From NCBI RefSeq assembly GCF_036511935.1, contig NZ_AP028878.1, positions 2,046,001-2,110,000 of the forward strand: DNA of 64,000 nucleotides, in the 5' to 3' direction. The notes beneath the pieces are model-generated. The model had not been told where the DNA came from. It worked only from the letters and a program-made list of their open reading frames with translations, and did no database searches. The number at the start of each line of letters is the position of its first letter. Position 1 is the first letter of the stretch. Both the position numbers and the translations under genes were made by a program. Source of the DNA: Marinobacter nanhaiticus D15-8W (GTDB lineage: Bacteria; Pseudomonadota; Gammaproteobacteria; Pseudomonadales; Oleiphilaceae). Positions 53,003-63,243 of the stretch are shown here, one piece after another.

Positions 53003-53665
53003 TTACTCCATCTCATCTGCCAGCTCAGCGAATGGCGGCGGGAAGCCGCCCAGCTCCTTCCAGCGGTTGACGATTCGGCAAAACAGGTCCGCTGTCTTTT
53101 CCGCATCATAAGCCGCCGAATGGGCCTCGCGGTTGCTGAACGAGATACCGGCCAGTTTGCACGCGCGGGCCAGCACCGTGTGGCCATAAGCCAGCCCGGC
53201 GAGGGTTGCGGTGTCGAACGTGGAGAACGGGTGAAAGGGATTGCGTTTGATGCCGCAACGGTCCGCTGCGGCGAACAGGAAGTTGTGATCAAACGTCGCG
53301 TTGTGGCCTACCAGCACTGCGCGCTTACAGCCGTTGTTCTTGATGGCCTTGCGGATGGGGCTGAAGATATCCGCCAATGCGTCACGCTCGTGGACAGCTT
53401 CCCGGTCCGGGTCCCAGGGATCGATGCCGGTGAAGTCCAGGGCCGTCTGCTCCAGGTTGGCGTTGTCGAATGGATGCACATGGTGGGCGAGGGTGTCGCC
53501 TCGGGTCAGCCAGCCGTCGTCGTCCATGTCGATTAGTACGGCGGCGATTTCCAGCAGGGCATCAGTCCGGGAGTTGAATCCACCGGTTTCCACGTCGACG
53601 ACTACGGGCAGGAACCCCCTGAACCGTGCGGCCATAGGAGACGTCGGCTTTTCTTCCTCGATCAC
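53003..53665 (-). CDS. rnt: Ribonuclease T
   Basis: 220 residues, GTG start at 53665 with AAGGG upstream. DEDDh exonuclease motifs: [11 protein letters not shown] (Asp-Glu), [11 protein letters not shown] (Asp) and [14 protein letters not shown] (His...Asp). It trims 3' ends of tRNA and other stable RNAs. It lies 49 bp after pyrC on the same strand, the same order as in Pseudomonas. Confidence 0.95.
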   Translation of the reverse strand: MIEEEKPTSPMAARFRGFLPVVVDVETGGFNSRTDALLEIAAVLIDMDDDGWLTRGDTLAHHVHPFDNANLEQTALDFTGIDPWDPDREAVHERDALADIFSPIRKAIKNNGCKRAVLVGHNATFDHNFLFAAADRCGIKRNPFHPFSTFDTATLAGLAYGHTVLARACKLAGISFSNREAHSAAYDAEKTADLFCRIVNRWKELGGFPPPFAELADEME

Positions 53666-53714
53666 TGAATACCCTTACTGTTGATGACTGGTAGTTGCTT
53701 ATACGCTTGCTTGA

Positions 53715-54755
53715 TTATGCCCGGTCCTGAAGCCGCCAGCGAATCGCTTCGCCGGCGCGCAACGGGGTGATTGAACCTGAGCCCATCGGCAGTGATGCGG
53801 CTTGAGTCCAGGGCTCCCGGACCAGGGTGATGGTATCGGTATTCCGCGGCAGGCCATAGAAATCGGGGCCGTTGAAGCTGGCGAAGGCCTCGAGCTTGTC
53901 GAGTGCGCCCAGATCGTCGAAAGCCTCGGCGTAAAGCTCGATCGCAGCCGGGGCAGAAAAACAGCCAGCACAGCCACATGCGGACTCTTTTCGGCTGGTG
54001 TCGTGGGGTGCGGAATCTGTACCCAGGAAGAAGCGAGAGTCGCCACTGGCTACGGCGTCCTGTAGCGCTTGCTGGTGGCGCTGGCGCTTGAGGATCGGCA
54101 GGCAGTACAGATGCGGACGTATGCCACCAACCAGCATGTGGTTGCGGTTGTACAGCAGATGCTGCGGCGTAATAGTCGCGCCAAGGTTGCGGTCGCTGTT
54201 GCGCACGAATTCCGCCGAATCGGCCGTAGTGATGTGCTCCAGGACGATCCTGAGTTCCGGGAAACGCTCCCGGGTGGGTGCCAGCACCCGATCGAGGAAT
54301 TCTTTCTCGCGGTCGAAGATGTCGATGTCATTGTCGGTCACTTCGCCATGGACAAGAAAAAGCATGCCGCACTCGCTCATGGTGGCGAGTACATCGTCGA
54401 TCTTACGGAGATCGGTGACACCGGACGCGGAATTGGTCGTGGCGCCAGCGGGGTAGAGCTTGGCTGCAACCACGCCGGCATCCTTCGCTTCGCGGATGTC
54501 GCCCGGCGTCGTCTGTTCCGTCAGGTAGAGCGTCATCAGCGGATCGAACGATGTATCTGCCGGCAGGGCATCAAGGATCCTTTGACGATAGCCCAATGCC
54601 TGCTCGGCATTGACCACGGGCGGTACCAGATTGGGCATGATAATGGCGCGGTGGAAGCAGCGGGCCGTAGCCGGCACGGTATCGGCCAGGACCTCGCCGT
54701 CCCGAACGTGCAGGTGCCAGTCATCGGGGCGGGTCAGCGTCAAAGTCGTGGTCAT
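53715..54755 (-). CDS. pyrC: Dihydroorotase (class II)
   Basis: 346 residues from ATG 54755 ([23 protein letters not shown]); the longer frame to 54815 has no family sequence. Zinc-site HLH in [10 protein letters not shown], the carbamylated Lys in [21 protein letters not shown], and [14 protein letters not shown] with the catalytic Asp. It closes carbamoyl aspartate to dihydroorotate in pyrimidine synthesis. Divergent from motY. Confidence 0.95.
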   Translation of the reverse strand: MTTTLTLTRPDDWHLHVRDGEVLADTVPATARCFHRAIIMPNLVPPVVNAEQALGYRQRILDALPADTSFDPLMTLYLTEQTTPGDIREAKDAGVVAAKLYPAGATTNSASGVTDLRKIDDVLATMSECGMLFLVHGEVTDNDIDIFDREKEFLDRVLAPTRERFPELRIVLEHITTADSAEFVRNSDRNLGATITPQHLLYNRNHMLVGGIRPHLYCLPILKRQRHQQALQDAVASGDSRFFLGTDSAPHDTSRKESACGCAGCFSAPAAIELYAEAFDDLGALDKLEAFASFNGPDFYGLPRNTDTITLVREPWTQAASLPMGSGSITPLRAGEAIRWRLQDRA

Positions 54756-54856
54756 GGATCGTCCTGCGTCCTGAAGCGTGATTCGGTTTGCGGCGCAGTA
54801 TACCAGAAGCGGCATGAGCTTCGGATGACGAGTCCCAATTTCTGGTACGGATGGAC

Positions 54857-54883
54857 TAAAGATTGGCCGGGCGATGCCGATAA
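54857..54883 (+). promoter_or_regulatory. Candidate sigma-28 promoter of motY
   Basis: TAAAGATT, an 11-nt spacer, then GCCGATAA: a near-perfect FliA site 40 bp before the motY start, although the flagellin cluster is 20 kb away. Confidence 0.88.
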
Positions 54884-54923
54884 GGGTAAAGACGCTAACT
54901 TACGCAAATCCGATGGCCCTGCG

Positions 54924-55832
54924 ATGCGACAGACAATCCGAACCCTTATGATCCTGCCGCTGCTCGGCATTCCTGCCGTCGGCAGTGAAGCCGCCAGTTT
55001 TGGTGCCGGTATCGAAAACAGCCAGTGGTATCTCGCATCCTCCGTGTTCAGTTGCACTCTGACACATGAGGTGCCGGGCTACGGACGGGCAGTTTTCCAG
55101 CATCGGGCGGGAGAAGATCTGAAGTTCTTCCTGGAATCGGACATCCGCCTCATGAAGACCGGTCGGGCATCGCTGAATATCGAGGCGCCCAGCTGGCGGC
55201 CTGGCGCCACCCCAAGGCCGTTGGGCGCGGTGCAGGTGACTGACGACCGTCGGTCTGTCAGCGTTGAGACTGCGCAGGCCATGGCAATGGTGCAGGGGTT
55301 GATGTCCGGTATGGCGCCGACGGTCACCAGTGAAGCCCGCTATTCGCCACAGCCGGTTCGGGTCAGTGTGTCCAATATCAACTTCCCTGCGACGTTCAAC
55401 GATTATAGGACGTGCACGGCAAGCCTGTTGCCGGTCAACTATGACCAGATCCAGCGCTCACGCATTCGCTTCAAACTGGACAGCGCCGAACTCAGCAATG
55501 CGGACCTGGATCGCCTCGACCTGATCATCCAGTTTGTCCAGGCGGACAGCACCATAAGCCAGATCTATGTGGATGGGCACACCGATAGCAGTGGCAGCCG
55601 CATTCACAACCGGACGCTTTCAGAACAACGCGCCAATGCCGTGACCGATTACCTGACGGCGAACGGGCTCTCCCAAGAGCTTATCGTGACGCGCTATCAC
55701 GGGGAGCGTTATCCGGCCTCTTCAAGTGCTTCGGATAATCGTCGCACGACCGTCAGGCTCGAGAGGCAAGGGGAGGAGCGCCGTACTCTCCAGCGAGCCG
55801 GCGCGGAGTTGGATCCCCGGGTCAACGGGTAG
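54924..55832 (+). CDS. motY: Flagellar motor protein MotY (OmpA C-terminal domain)
   Basis: 302 residues from ATG 54924. A signal peptide (RTLMILPLLGIPAVGSEAA) precedes the MotY N-domain (ENSQWYLASSVFSCTLTHEVPGYGRAVFQHRAGEDLKFFL). The C-terminal OmpA-like peptidoglycan-binding part shows YVDGHTDSSGSRIHNRTLSEQRANAVTDYL. MotY forms the periplasmic T ring that anchors stators in Vibrio- and Pseudomonas-type polar flagella. Gene order rnt-pyrC-motY-argG matches Pseudomonas. The frame upstream of 54924 is antisense to pyrC and is not coding. Confidence 0.93.
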   Translation: MRQTIRTLMILPLLGIPAVGSEAASFGAGIENSQWYLASSVFSCTLTHEVPGYGRAVFQHRAGEDLKFFLESDIRLMKTGRASLNIEAPSWRPGATPRPLGAVQVTDDRRSVSVETAQAMAMVQGLMSGMAPTVTSEARYSPQPVRVSVSNINFPATFNDYRTCTASLLPVNYDQIQRSRIRFKLDSAELSNADLDRLDLIIQFVQADSTISQIYVDGHTDSSGSRIHNRTLSEQRANAVTDYLTANGLSQELIVTRYHGERYPASSSASDNRRTTVRLERQGEERRTLQRAGAELDPRVNG

Positions 55833-55894
55833 ACGCGAACGCTACCATCAGCCGTCCCTGACGGCCGACATATCGCCTTTTCCCGCCGATCCAA

Positions 55895-55923
55895 TTGGAT
55901 GCCGGCCCGCGCTGCCGTACAAT
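55895..55923 (+). promoter_or_regulatory. Candidate sigma-70 promoter of argG
   Basis: TTGGAT (55895-55900), 17-bp spacer, TACAAT (55918-55923), 85 bp before the argG start. The -35 is weak (3 of 6), the -10 good (5 of 6). Confidence 0.5.
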
Positions 55924-56008
55924 AACGCCCTTCGTCGAATTCCAGATGCTCCCTTTGACCGTGTTGCGGCGAGGAGCGTCTGTTCATTTATTGAATCGGA
56001 GCATGGGC

Positions 56009-57223
56009 ATGTCGAACATCAAAAAGGTAGTGCTAGCCTATTCCGGTGGCCTGGATACCTCGGTCATCGTGCGTTGGCTTCAGGACACCTATAACTGTGA
56101 AGTCGTGACCTTCACAGCCGACCTGGGGCAGGGCGAGGAAGTCGAGCCGGCCCGCGCCAAGGCCGAAGCGCTGGGGGTCAATGAAATCTACATCGAAGAT
56201 CTGCGCGAAGAGTTCGTGCGAGACTTCGTTTTCCCCATGTTCCGAGCCAACACTGTTTATGAGGGCGAGTACCTGCTGGGTACCTCCATTGCCCGCCCGC
56301 TGATCTCCAAGCGCCTGATAGAGATCGCAAACGAAACCGGTGCGGATGCAATCTCCCACGGCGCAACCGGCAAGGGCAACGACCAGGTACGCTTCGAGCT
56401 GGGCGCCTATGCACTGAAGCCTGGGGTGCATGTGATCGCACCCTGGCGCGAGTGGGACCTGAACTCCCGCGAGAAGCTGCTGGCCTATTGCGAGGAACGC
56501 AACATCCCGGTCGAGAAGAAGAAGGGCAAATCGCCGTACTCCATGGACGCCAACCTGCTGCATATCTCCTACGAGGGCATGGTATTGGAAGATCCATGGA
56601 CCGAAGCCGAAGAGGATATGTGGCGGTGGAGTGTCGCCCCCGAGCAGGCGCCGGACAGGCCGACCTACATTGAGCTGACCTACGAGAAAGGCGACATCGT
56701 GGCCATCGATGGTGAGCGGTTGAAACCCCACGAAGTCCTGGCCAACCTGAACAAGCTGGGTGGCGAGAACGGCGTCGGCCGTATCGATATCGTCGAGAAC
56801 CGCTACGTGGGCATGAAGTCCCGAGGCTGCTACGAAACCCCGGGCGGCACCATCATGCTCCGAGCCCATCGCGCGATCGAGTCCATTACCCTGGATCGCG
56901 AAGTGGCTCACCTGAAAGACAGCCTGATGCCGCGCTACGCTGAAGTGATCTACAACGGTTACTGGTGGTCGCCAGAGCGTCAGGCGCTCCAGGCGCTAAT
57001 CGACGAAACCCAGACCTACGTCAACGGGACGGTCCGTCTCAAACTCTACAAGGGCAACGTGGAAGTCGTTGGCCGGAAATCCGAGGACTCCCTGTTCGAC
57101 GAGAAAATCGCCACGTTCGAGGAAGATCAGGGCGCTTACGATCAGAAAGACGCCGAGGGTTTCATCAAGCTGAACGCCCTGCGTCTGCGCATTGCTGCGA
57201 GCAAGGGACGCAAGTTGAGTTAA
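56009..57223 (+). CDS. argG: Argininosuccinate synthase
   Basis: 404 residues from ATG 56009 (GGAG 7 bp upstream; ATG 56003 is possible). The P-loop-like [36 protein letters not shown] and [19 protein letters not shown] mark the short type-1 ArgG found in most bacteria. It joins citrulline and aspartate with ATP in arginine synthesis. It is followed by a strong terminator at 57251. Confidence 0.97.
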   Translation: MSNIKKVVLAYSGGLDTSVIVRWLQDTYNCEVVTFTADLGQGEEVEPARAKAEALGVNEIYIEDLREEFVRDFVFPMFRANTVYEGEYLLGTSIARPLISKRLIEIANETGADAISHGATGKGNDQVRFELGAYALKPGVHVIAPWREWDLNSREKLLAYCEERNIPVEKKKGKSPYSMDANLLHISYEGMVLEDPWTEAEEDMWRWSVAPEQAPDRPTYIELTYEKGDIVAIDGERLKPHEVLANLNKLGGENGVGRIDIVENRYVGMKSRGCYETPGGTIMLRAHRAIESITLDREVAHLKDSLMPRYAEVIYNGYWWSPERQALQALIDETQTYVNGTVRLKLYKGNVEVVGRKSEDSLFDEKIATFEEDQGAYDQKDAEGFIKLNALRLRIAASKGRKLS

Positions 57224-57250
57224 ACGGGTACGACCTGTTTTGCGTATCGG

Positions 57251-57280
57251 GAGCTGCCCCACCGGGGCGGCTCTTTTTTT
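57251..57280 (+). terminator. argG terminator
   Basis: GAGCTGCCCC / GGGGCGGCTC stem (one wobble pair) followed by TTTTTTT, 28 bp after the stop. Confidence 0.9.
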
Positions 57281-57462
57281 GTCTTTGAATTGCTTGATAA
57301 TAATAAAAGTCAATTAAAATCAGTTGCTTGCGATATGAAAAAGAAAGTGATGCACCACTCATATTTTAATGTCGACTGCAAAATCGTCTGCTAATCTGAG
57401 AGACAAGTCTGTTTTTCGGACTCGTTTCTTCAGACTGCATATCCAAGGAATGGAGAATTCCA

Positions 57463-60147
57463 ATGAAAAACTTCATATTGGGCTATAAAAGGCCCTGCTG
57501 GCTTGCGCTACGTACTTCTATTGCTTTTTTAAGCTGTCTGTTCCTGAGTGGTTGCTTTGAACCACTCTATCCGAAGGATGGTGAGTTAAAGGCGAGCATC
57601 CGTTACACCACCAATGGCGTCCCGCACATCAAGGCGGGTGATCTGACTTCTGCTGCATTTGGGGCAGGTTACGCTCAGGCGAAGGACAATGTTTGTCTGC
57701 TCGCGGAGGCTTTCGTTAAAGCCCGGAGCGAAAGGGCAAAATATTTCGGCCCCGGTCCTGACAACATGAACGTCATAAGCGATTTTTCGTTCAAGGCTCA
57801 GGGTGTTATCGGCGGTGCACGTGAAGATTACTCCACATTGTCCTGGCGGAACCGTGCCCTGATTGATGGCTTCACTGCGGGTTATAACAAGTATGTGGAG
57901 GACACACCGGCATCGGATTTCCCGGCAGAATGCCGTGACCAGCCTTGGGTCAAGTCGATCGAGCCCGCCGACCTGATCGCTTACTACCGGATTATCGGGC
58001 AGTATGCGAGCGGTGCATTGTTTGCGTCGGGTGCGACCTTCCTCGCCGTGCCTCCCGGCGTATCCCCTGCACCGGTGCCTGCAATGGCCGGTACGGCGTT
58101 GGATTACGACGCCCAGCGTGTGGCCGGTGGCGCCAACGCATTGCCATCCCTGCGAGCAAGCCTGGAAACCGGGCTGGCCAGCAACGCCTGGGCTATCGGC
58201 CGGGACATGACGGAGCAGGGCCGCGGCGCGCTCTTGTCCAACCCCCACTTCCCCTATACCGGCCATCGTCGGCTTTACCAGATGCAGATGACCGTGCCGG
58301 GTTACCTGAACATCAACGGCGCGGGCTTGTTGGGTACGGCCATTCCGCTGATCAACTTCAACAAGAACCTGGCTTGGTCCCACACCAATTCCGCCAGCCG
58401 TCGCTTCACGTTCTACGAATTGACGCTCAAGTCGGGCGATGACCTGACCTACATAAAAGATGGTGAAGAAAAGCCGATTACCACCAAAACGTTCGAGATC
58501 GAAGTGGCTAATGGCACGCCGACACCGATGGTTTTGGAGCGGACCTTCTATTACTCCGAGTATGGACCGATGATCTCGGCGAATGCCGTGACCGGCGGCG
58601 GGCTACCGAAGTGGGGCGGGACCAACGCGCAGGGTGCGACGGTCGCCTATACCTATCGGGATGCCAATGGGGACACCAGCGACTTGCTGGGAACCTGGTT
58701 GGAGATGAGCCGGGCGTCCAACCTGAAGGAATTCCAGCACGTTTTCCGTGGTTGCGGCTCTACGCTCTGGACCAACACCATCTACACCGATGATCGGGGA
58801 AATGCGTTCTACATCGATAGCAGCTCTGTGCCTAATCTCTCGGCAGAGACCCTGGCTGTGATCGAGGCCAAGCGTAACGCGAGCCCAGCCTATAATGCGC
58901 TATTCCAGGCCGGCTTGACGCTACTCGATGGAAGTACATCCCGCGACGACTGGGTTAAAGGGAAGTGCGATGGCCTGGTTCCCTATGAGTCGATGCCAAA
59001 GCTGTTGCGCACGGACTGGGTACAAAACTCAAACGACAGCCACTGGGCAACAAATCCGGATCAGTTCCTGACTGGTTACTCGCCGCTCTATGGTCCCGAG
59101 CAGAGCCCTCTTGGTCCGCGTACCCGTCTGGGCATCAAGATGCTGCAGAACCCGCTGGAACACGGTCTTGACCCCAGCACCCCTGCGCCTGGCGGGCAGG
59201 ACGGACGGTTCAGCGCGAGGGAACTCACCGGCGTTATCTGGAACAACCGGGCCTGGTATTCCGAGCAGTATCTAGGCGAACTCCTTAACCGGTGTGAAGC
59301 CATTGCCGGTAACCCGGTTAACGTGCCGGACGAGATTCTGCCGACCAATCCGGATCTGGACGGCGGCCCCAGGACAGTTTCCGATGGCTGCGCAGCGTTG
59401 GCCAGTTGGAACGGCACCTATGACCTGAACAGCGTCGGTGCGCATGTGTTCCGGGCATTCAACGATGTCTATTTGCGCAGCTTCCCGGACGATCTGCAGA
59501 CACCGTTTAACCCGGCCAACCCGGTGTACACGCCCGCGGATCCCTCGAACGACCAGGCTGGAACACCGGATGATCCGATGCTTCAGTCACTGGCGGCCGG
59601 CTTGATTGTGTTGGATGCCGCCGGTATCGATCCTGCGGCGGCATTAGGTGACGTGCAATATTACCAGCCTACCGGTGGCGTACCGCCTGGAGGCGATCCC
59701 TCTGGTGTGGTCGAGCTGAGCCCGGAGATCCCCTGGCATGGCGGGGATGCGGACATCGACGGTGCATTCAACGCGACGGACGTAGCGGATTCGCCCTACG
59801 CCGAAGACACGGTGATTCCCCGCGAGAATACGCCGGCCTTCCGCGACGCGGCCGGCAACCGGTTTGCCGGAGGCCTATCAGCCAACGCGGGCGAAGGCTG
59901 GAATGTCTCGCAGGGCTCCACCTGGATCGTTGGGCTGGAGTTTACCGACAACGGCCCCGAAGCCTTTGGGCTGTTGAGCTATTCGCAGTCGACCGATCCG
60001 ATGTCACCTTATTTTATCGATCAGAGCTACCGCTACTCGGAGAAGGATTATCGCGAAATCCTGTTCACGGAGGATGAAATCATGGCCAACCTGCTTCCAC
60101 AGGGGGAGGTTACTATTTCGAGCGAGTTGCTTTCAGACGAAGACTAG
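57463..60147 (+). CDS. Penicillin-acylase-family lipoprotein, first tandem paralogue
   Basis: 894 residues. Lipobox LSGC with Cys31 marks a lipoprotein. The short N-terminal (alpha) part (IRYTTNGVPHIKAGDLTSAAFGAGYAQAKDNVCLLAEAF) is followed by ETGLA-SNAWAIGRDMTEQGRGALLSNPHFPYTG. There Ser240 should become the N-terminal nucleophile after self-cleavage, as in Ntn-hydrolase acylases. Related enzymes open acyl-homoserine lactones or cyclic lipopeptides by deacylation; the substrate here is unknown. It lies 315 bp before a paralogue with the same layout, and a terminator separates them. Confidence 0.9.
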   Translation: MKNFILGYKRPCWLALRTSIAFLSCLFLSGCFEPLYPKDGELKASIRYTTNGVPHIKAGDLTSAAFGAGYAQAKDNVCLLAEAFVKARSERAKYFGPGPDNMNVISDFSFKAQGVIGGAREDYSTLSWRNRALIDGFTAGYNKYVEDTPASDFPAECRDQPWVKSIEPADLIAYYRIIGQYASGALFASGATFLAVPPGVSPAPVPAMAGTALDYDAQRVAGGANALPSLRASLETGLASNAWAIGRDMTEQGRGALLSNPHFPYTGHRRLYQMQMTVPGYLNINGAGLLGTAIPLINFNKNLAWSHTNSASRRFTFYELTLKSGDDLTYIKDGEEKPITTKTFEIEVANGTPTPMVLERTFYYSEYGPMISANAVTGGGLPKWGGTNAQGATVAYTYRDANGDTSDLLGTWLEMSRASNLKEFQHVFRGCGSTLWTNTIYTDDRGNAFYIDSSSVPNLSAETLAVIEAKRNASPAYNALFQAGLTLLDGSTSRDDWVKGKCDGLVPYESMPKLLRTDWVQNSNDSHWATNPDQFLTGYSPLYGPEQSPLGPRTRLGIKMLQNPLEHGLDPSTPAPGGQDGRFSARELTGVIWNNRAWYSEQYLGELLNRCEAIAGNPVNVPDEILPTNPDLDGGPRTVSDGCAALASWNGTYDLNSVGAHVFRAFNDVYLRSFPDDLQTPFNPANPVYTPADPSNDQAGTPDDPMLQSLAAGLIVLDAAGIDPAAALGDVQYYQPTGGVPPGGDPSGVVELSPEIPWHGGDADIDGAFNATDVADSPYAEDTVIPRENTPAFRDAAGNRFAGGLSANAGEGWNVSQGSTWIVGLEFTDNGPEAFGLLSYSQSTDPMSPYFIDQSYRYSEKDYREILFTEDEIMANLLPQGEVTISSELLSDED

Positions 60148-60172
60148 AGTTGAGATTGCTCTCTACCCAAGA

Positions 60173-60198
60173 AGCCCCGGTTCTGCCGGGGCTTTTTT
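60173..60198 (+). terminator. Terminator between the two acylase genes
   Basis: AGCCCCGG-TTCTG-CCGGGGCT followed by TTTTT. The second acylase gene must therefore have its own promoter. Confidence 0.9.
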
Positions 60199-60416
60199 AT
60201 GCCCTCCCAAGTCCAGACCCTACCAAAATGTCGTGCACGTCTTTAACGATGTATTGACTAAAAATTAGTTAAGTCATTCAGTTGCAGCAGGAAATATCAA
60301 AAACTGAATAGTGAATCACTTTTTGGTGTGACCGTAACCAAGCATCTGCTAGGCTGGAAAAGAGTCCTCCATGGGCTCCTTCTAACGACTAATAAATCCA
60401 AAAATGGAAGGCCAAA

Positions 60417-63164
60417 ATGAAACATTCCAGATTGGGGTTCAAAGCACCCGGTCGGAGTGGGCTGCAAGCGCTGGGCATCGCCGTTGCGAGCAGTTTCCTC
60501 CTCAGTGGCTGCTTTGACGGCGACAGTTCCTCTGGTTCAGATGACACGGCAAGCGATCCGCTCTTTCCCGAAAACGGCCAGTTGCAGGCCACTATCAGAC
60601 GCACGACCAACGGCGTTCCGCACATCAAGGCGGACGATCTGTCCTCTGCAGGTTTTGGTGCCGGGTACTCGCAGGCCCAAGATAATATCTGTCTCTTGGC
60701 GGAGGCTATCGTCAAAGCCCGGAGTGAGCGGGCTAAGTATTTTGGGCCTGGCTACGACGTAACGTTCGCTCCGGGCCAGTCGGTGGGCTTCAACATCATC
60801 TCTGATTTTAGCTATAAGGCTCAGGAGATCTACAGCGGGGCCGAAGAGCAGTTCGACTCGTTAAGTGACGAAAGCAAGGCGCTGATAACCGGTTTCTCCG
60901 AGGGCTACAATAAATATGTTGTAGAAACCGATCCCTCTGATTTTCCGGAGGAATGTCGTGATCAGCCCTGGGTCAAGGAGATTACGCCCGTAGACCTCTT
61001 GGCTCATTATAGAATTGTTGGTCAGTATGCGAGCGGCGCACAGTTTGCGACTGGTGTTGTATTTCTGGCCGTACCGCCCGCGCAGTCTCCTGCGCCTCGG
61101 GTAGTTACCGAAGTCTCTGATTCCTCAAGAATCGACAATCTGATGCAACAGGTAGTCGATACCGCTAGGACAAGCGCTGGCTCCAAGCAAAACTTTCAGG
61201 ATACTGGTCTAGCCAGTAATGCGTGGGGCGTTGGCAGGGAAATGACCGAGCAGGGTCGTGGTGCCTTATTGGCTAACCCCCATTTTCCTTACACAGGACA
61301 CCGCCGGCTCTATCAAATGCAAATGACGGTACCTGGTTATTTGAATGTCAACGGGGCAGGGTTGTTAGGGACCGCAGTTCCGCTTATCAGCTTTAACGAG
61401 CACCTTGCCTGGTCGCATACCGTGACGACCAGCCGTCGATTTACTTGGTACGAGCTCAAGCTCAAGCAAGGCGATAATCTAACCTATGTCAAAGACGGCC
61501 AGGAAAAGCCTATTACTTCCAAAACGCTTCGTATTGAAGTGGATATGGGTATGGTCGAACCGGTGACTCTGGAGCGCGAGTTTTACTATTCGGAATATGG
61601 TCCGATGCTGGCTGCTAATGCAGTAAGCTCAAAACTACCCGGGTGGGGAAGCAATGGCGCTTTGACCGGTGCTCCAGCTGCTTATACGTACCGTGATGCG
61701 AACGCCGATACGCCCAGGCTCCTGGATACGTGGCTGCAGATGAGTCGTGCTTCCAACCTGACGGAGTTCCAGAATGTCTTCAAGAACTGTGGGTCGACGC
61801 TCTGGACCAACTCGACTTATGCCGACGATCAGGGTAATGCTTTCTATATAGATAGCAGCTCGGTACCCAACCTTTCCGAAAAGTCGATCGCTATCGTCAA
61901 TCTATTCCGATCTCAAAATGCGGATTATGCTGAATTGTTCGATAACGGCGTGACTCTATTGGACGGAAGTAGTTCAGTAAATGATTGGGTAGAAGGCGAG
62001 TGTGAAGGACTCGTTCCGTATGAGGATAAGCCAAAGCTCCTGAGAGCAGATTGGGTTCAGAATTCCAACAGCAGCTACTGGGCAACCAACCCGGACGAGT
62101 TCCTGACGGGGTATTCTCCCTTGTTTGGTTCCGAGGAAAGCCCAATCAATCCGCGTACGCGTCTTGGTATCAAGATGCTGCAAAATCCGCTTGAGCATGG
62201 TCTTGATCCCAGTACACCCGCGCCGGCAGGTCAAGACGGCAAGTTCGGAGCGGAAGACCTGATTGGTGTGATATGGAATAACCGGGCCTGGTACTCCGAA
62301 CAGTTCCTGGATGAGCTATTGAGCCGTTGCGGCATGATCGCCAGCACGCCGGTCAACGTACCGGACGAATTACTGCCGGCTGCTCCCGACCTCGCCGGTG
62401 GTACCAGAACGGTAGCCGATGGTTGCGCAGCACTAACCAACTGGAACGGTACTTACGATCTGGATAGTACCGGCGCACATACCTTCCGAGCCTTTGTTGA
62501 TGTTTATATGCGCAGCTTCCAGAATCATCTTCAAACGAAGTTTGATCCTGAGAACCCGGTCTACACGCCGGCTGATCCTTCCCCAGTTGATGCAGGCACG
62601 GAAAATGATCCGATGCTCCAGTCACTTGCCGCTGGTTTGGTGGTCCTGGACGCCGCTGGTATAGACCCGGCTGCCAGGTTGGGAGACGTGCAGTACTATC
62701 AGCCCACTGGTGGCGTCCCGCCCGGAGGCGATCCCAATGCAGTAGTGGTTCAGAGTGCGCCAATTCCTTGGCATGGCGGAGATGGGAACGTCGATGGTGC
62801 ATTCAACGCTATTGGCGTGGTCGATTCCGACTTCGCGGAGGATACGATTATTCCGCGTGAGAACACGCCTGAATTCAACAGCAGTGAGGGAGTCCGCTTT
62901 GCAGCGGGTGTCTCTGCGAATTCCGGGGAAGGCTGGAAAATCGCTCGCGGCACCAGCTGGCATTTCGGCCTTGAGTTTACCGACAATGGTCCGGAAGCCT
63001 ATGGCCTGGTGAGCTACTCACAGTCCAGTGATGCTATGTCGCCGTACTTCACCGACCAAAGCCAACTGTATTCCGAGAAGAACTACCGTAAGTTGTTGTT
63101 CACAGAGTCGGAGATCATGGCAAACCTGTTGCCACAGGGAGAGGTAACGATCTCCGGCAAATAA
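60417..63164 (+). CDS. Penicillin-acylase-family lipoprotein, second tandem paralogue
   Basis: 915 residues. Lipobox LLSGC with Cys32, then a Ser/Asp-rich tether (DGDSSSGSDDTASD). QDTGLA-SNAWGVGREMTEQGRG places the predicted catalytic Ser at 267. Long stretches agree with the first copy (YTGHRRLYQMQMTVPGYLN; GLDPSTPAP.GQDG; PWHGGD). There is extra sequence in the linker before the nucleophile (about residues 230-262) and near residue 115. Synonymous positions look clearly less GC-rich than in the first copy, so the duplication is old or one copy was acquired. Confidence 0.9.
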   Translation: MKHSRLGFKAPGRSGLQALGIAVASSFLLSGCFDGDSSSGSDDTASDPLFPENGQLQATIRRTTNGVPHIKADDLSSAGFGAGYSQAQDNICLLAEAIVKARSERAKYFGPGYDVTFAPGQSVGFNIISDFSYKAQEIYSGAEEQFDSLSDESKALITGFSEGYNKYVVETDPSDFPEECRDQPWVKEITPVDLLAHYRIVGQYASGAQFATGVVFLAVPPAQSPAPRVVTEVSDSSRIDNLMQQVVDTARTSAGSKQNFQDTGLASNAWGVGREMTEQGRGALLANPHFPYTGHRRLYQMQMTVPGYLNVNGAGLLGTAVPLISFNEHLAWSHTVTTSRRFTWYELKLKQGDNLTYVKDGQEKPITSKTLRIEVDMGMVEPVTLEREFYYSEYGPMLAANAVSSKLPGWGSNGALTGAPAAYTYRDANADTPRLLDTWLQMSRASNLTEFQNVFKNCGSTLWTNSTYADDQGNAFYIDSSSVPNLSEKSIAIVNLFRSQNADYAELFDNGVTLLDGSSSVNDWVEGECEGLVPYEDKPKLLRADWVQNSNSSYWATNPDEFLTGYSPLFGSEESPINPRTRLGIKMLQNPLEHGLDPSTPAPAGQDGKFGAEDLIGVIWNNRAWYSEQFLDELLSRCGMIASTPVNVPDELLPAAPDLAGGTRTVADGCAALTNWNGTYDLDSTGAHTFRAFVDVYMRSFQNHLQTKFDPENPVYTPADPSPVDAGTENDPMLQSLAAGLVVLDAAGIDPAARLGDVQYYQPTGGVPPGGDPNAVVVQSAPIPWHGGDGNVDGAFNAIGVVDSDFAEDTIIPRENTPEFNSSEGVRFAAGVSANSGEGWKIARGTSWHFGLEFTDNGPEAYGLVSYSQSSDAMSPYFTDQSQLYSEKNYRKLLFTESEIMANLLPQGEVTISGK

Positions 63165-63182
63165 CTTCTAGGCAAAACCTTC

Positions 63183-63208
63183 AAGGCCGGCAGACGCCGG
63201 CCTTTTTT
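63183..63208 (+). terminator. Terminator after the second acylase gene
   Basis: AAGGCCGGC-AGAC-GCCGGCCTT followed by TTTT; a perfect 9-bp stem. Confidence 0.9.
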
Positions 63209-63243
63209 CGTTTGCAACACGGGCAGAGCAAGAAACGTCAATT

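Noticed and set aside
54069..54923. Long upstream extension of the motY frame
   Set aside because: It runs antisense through pyrC; a signal peptide starts at 54924 and a sigma-28 promoter lies at 54857-54883, so translation cannot begin earlier.
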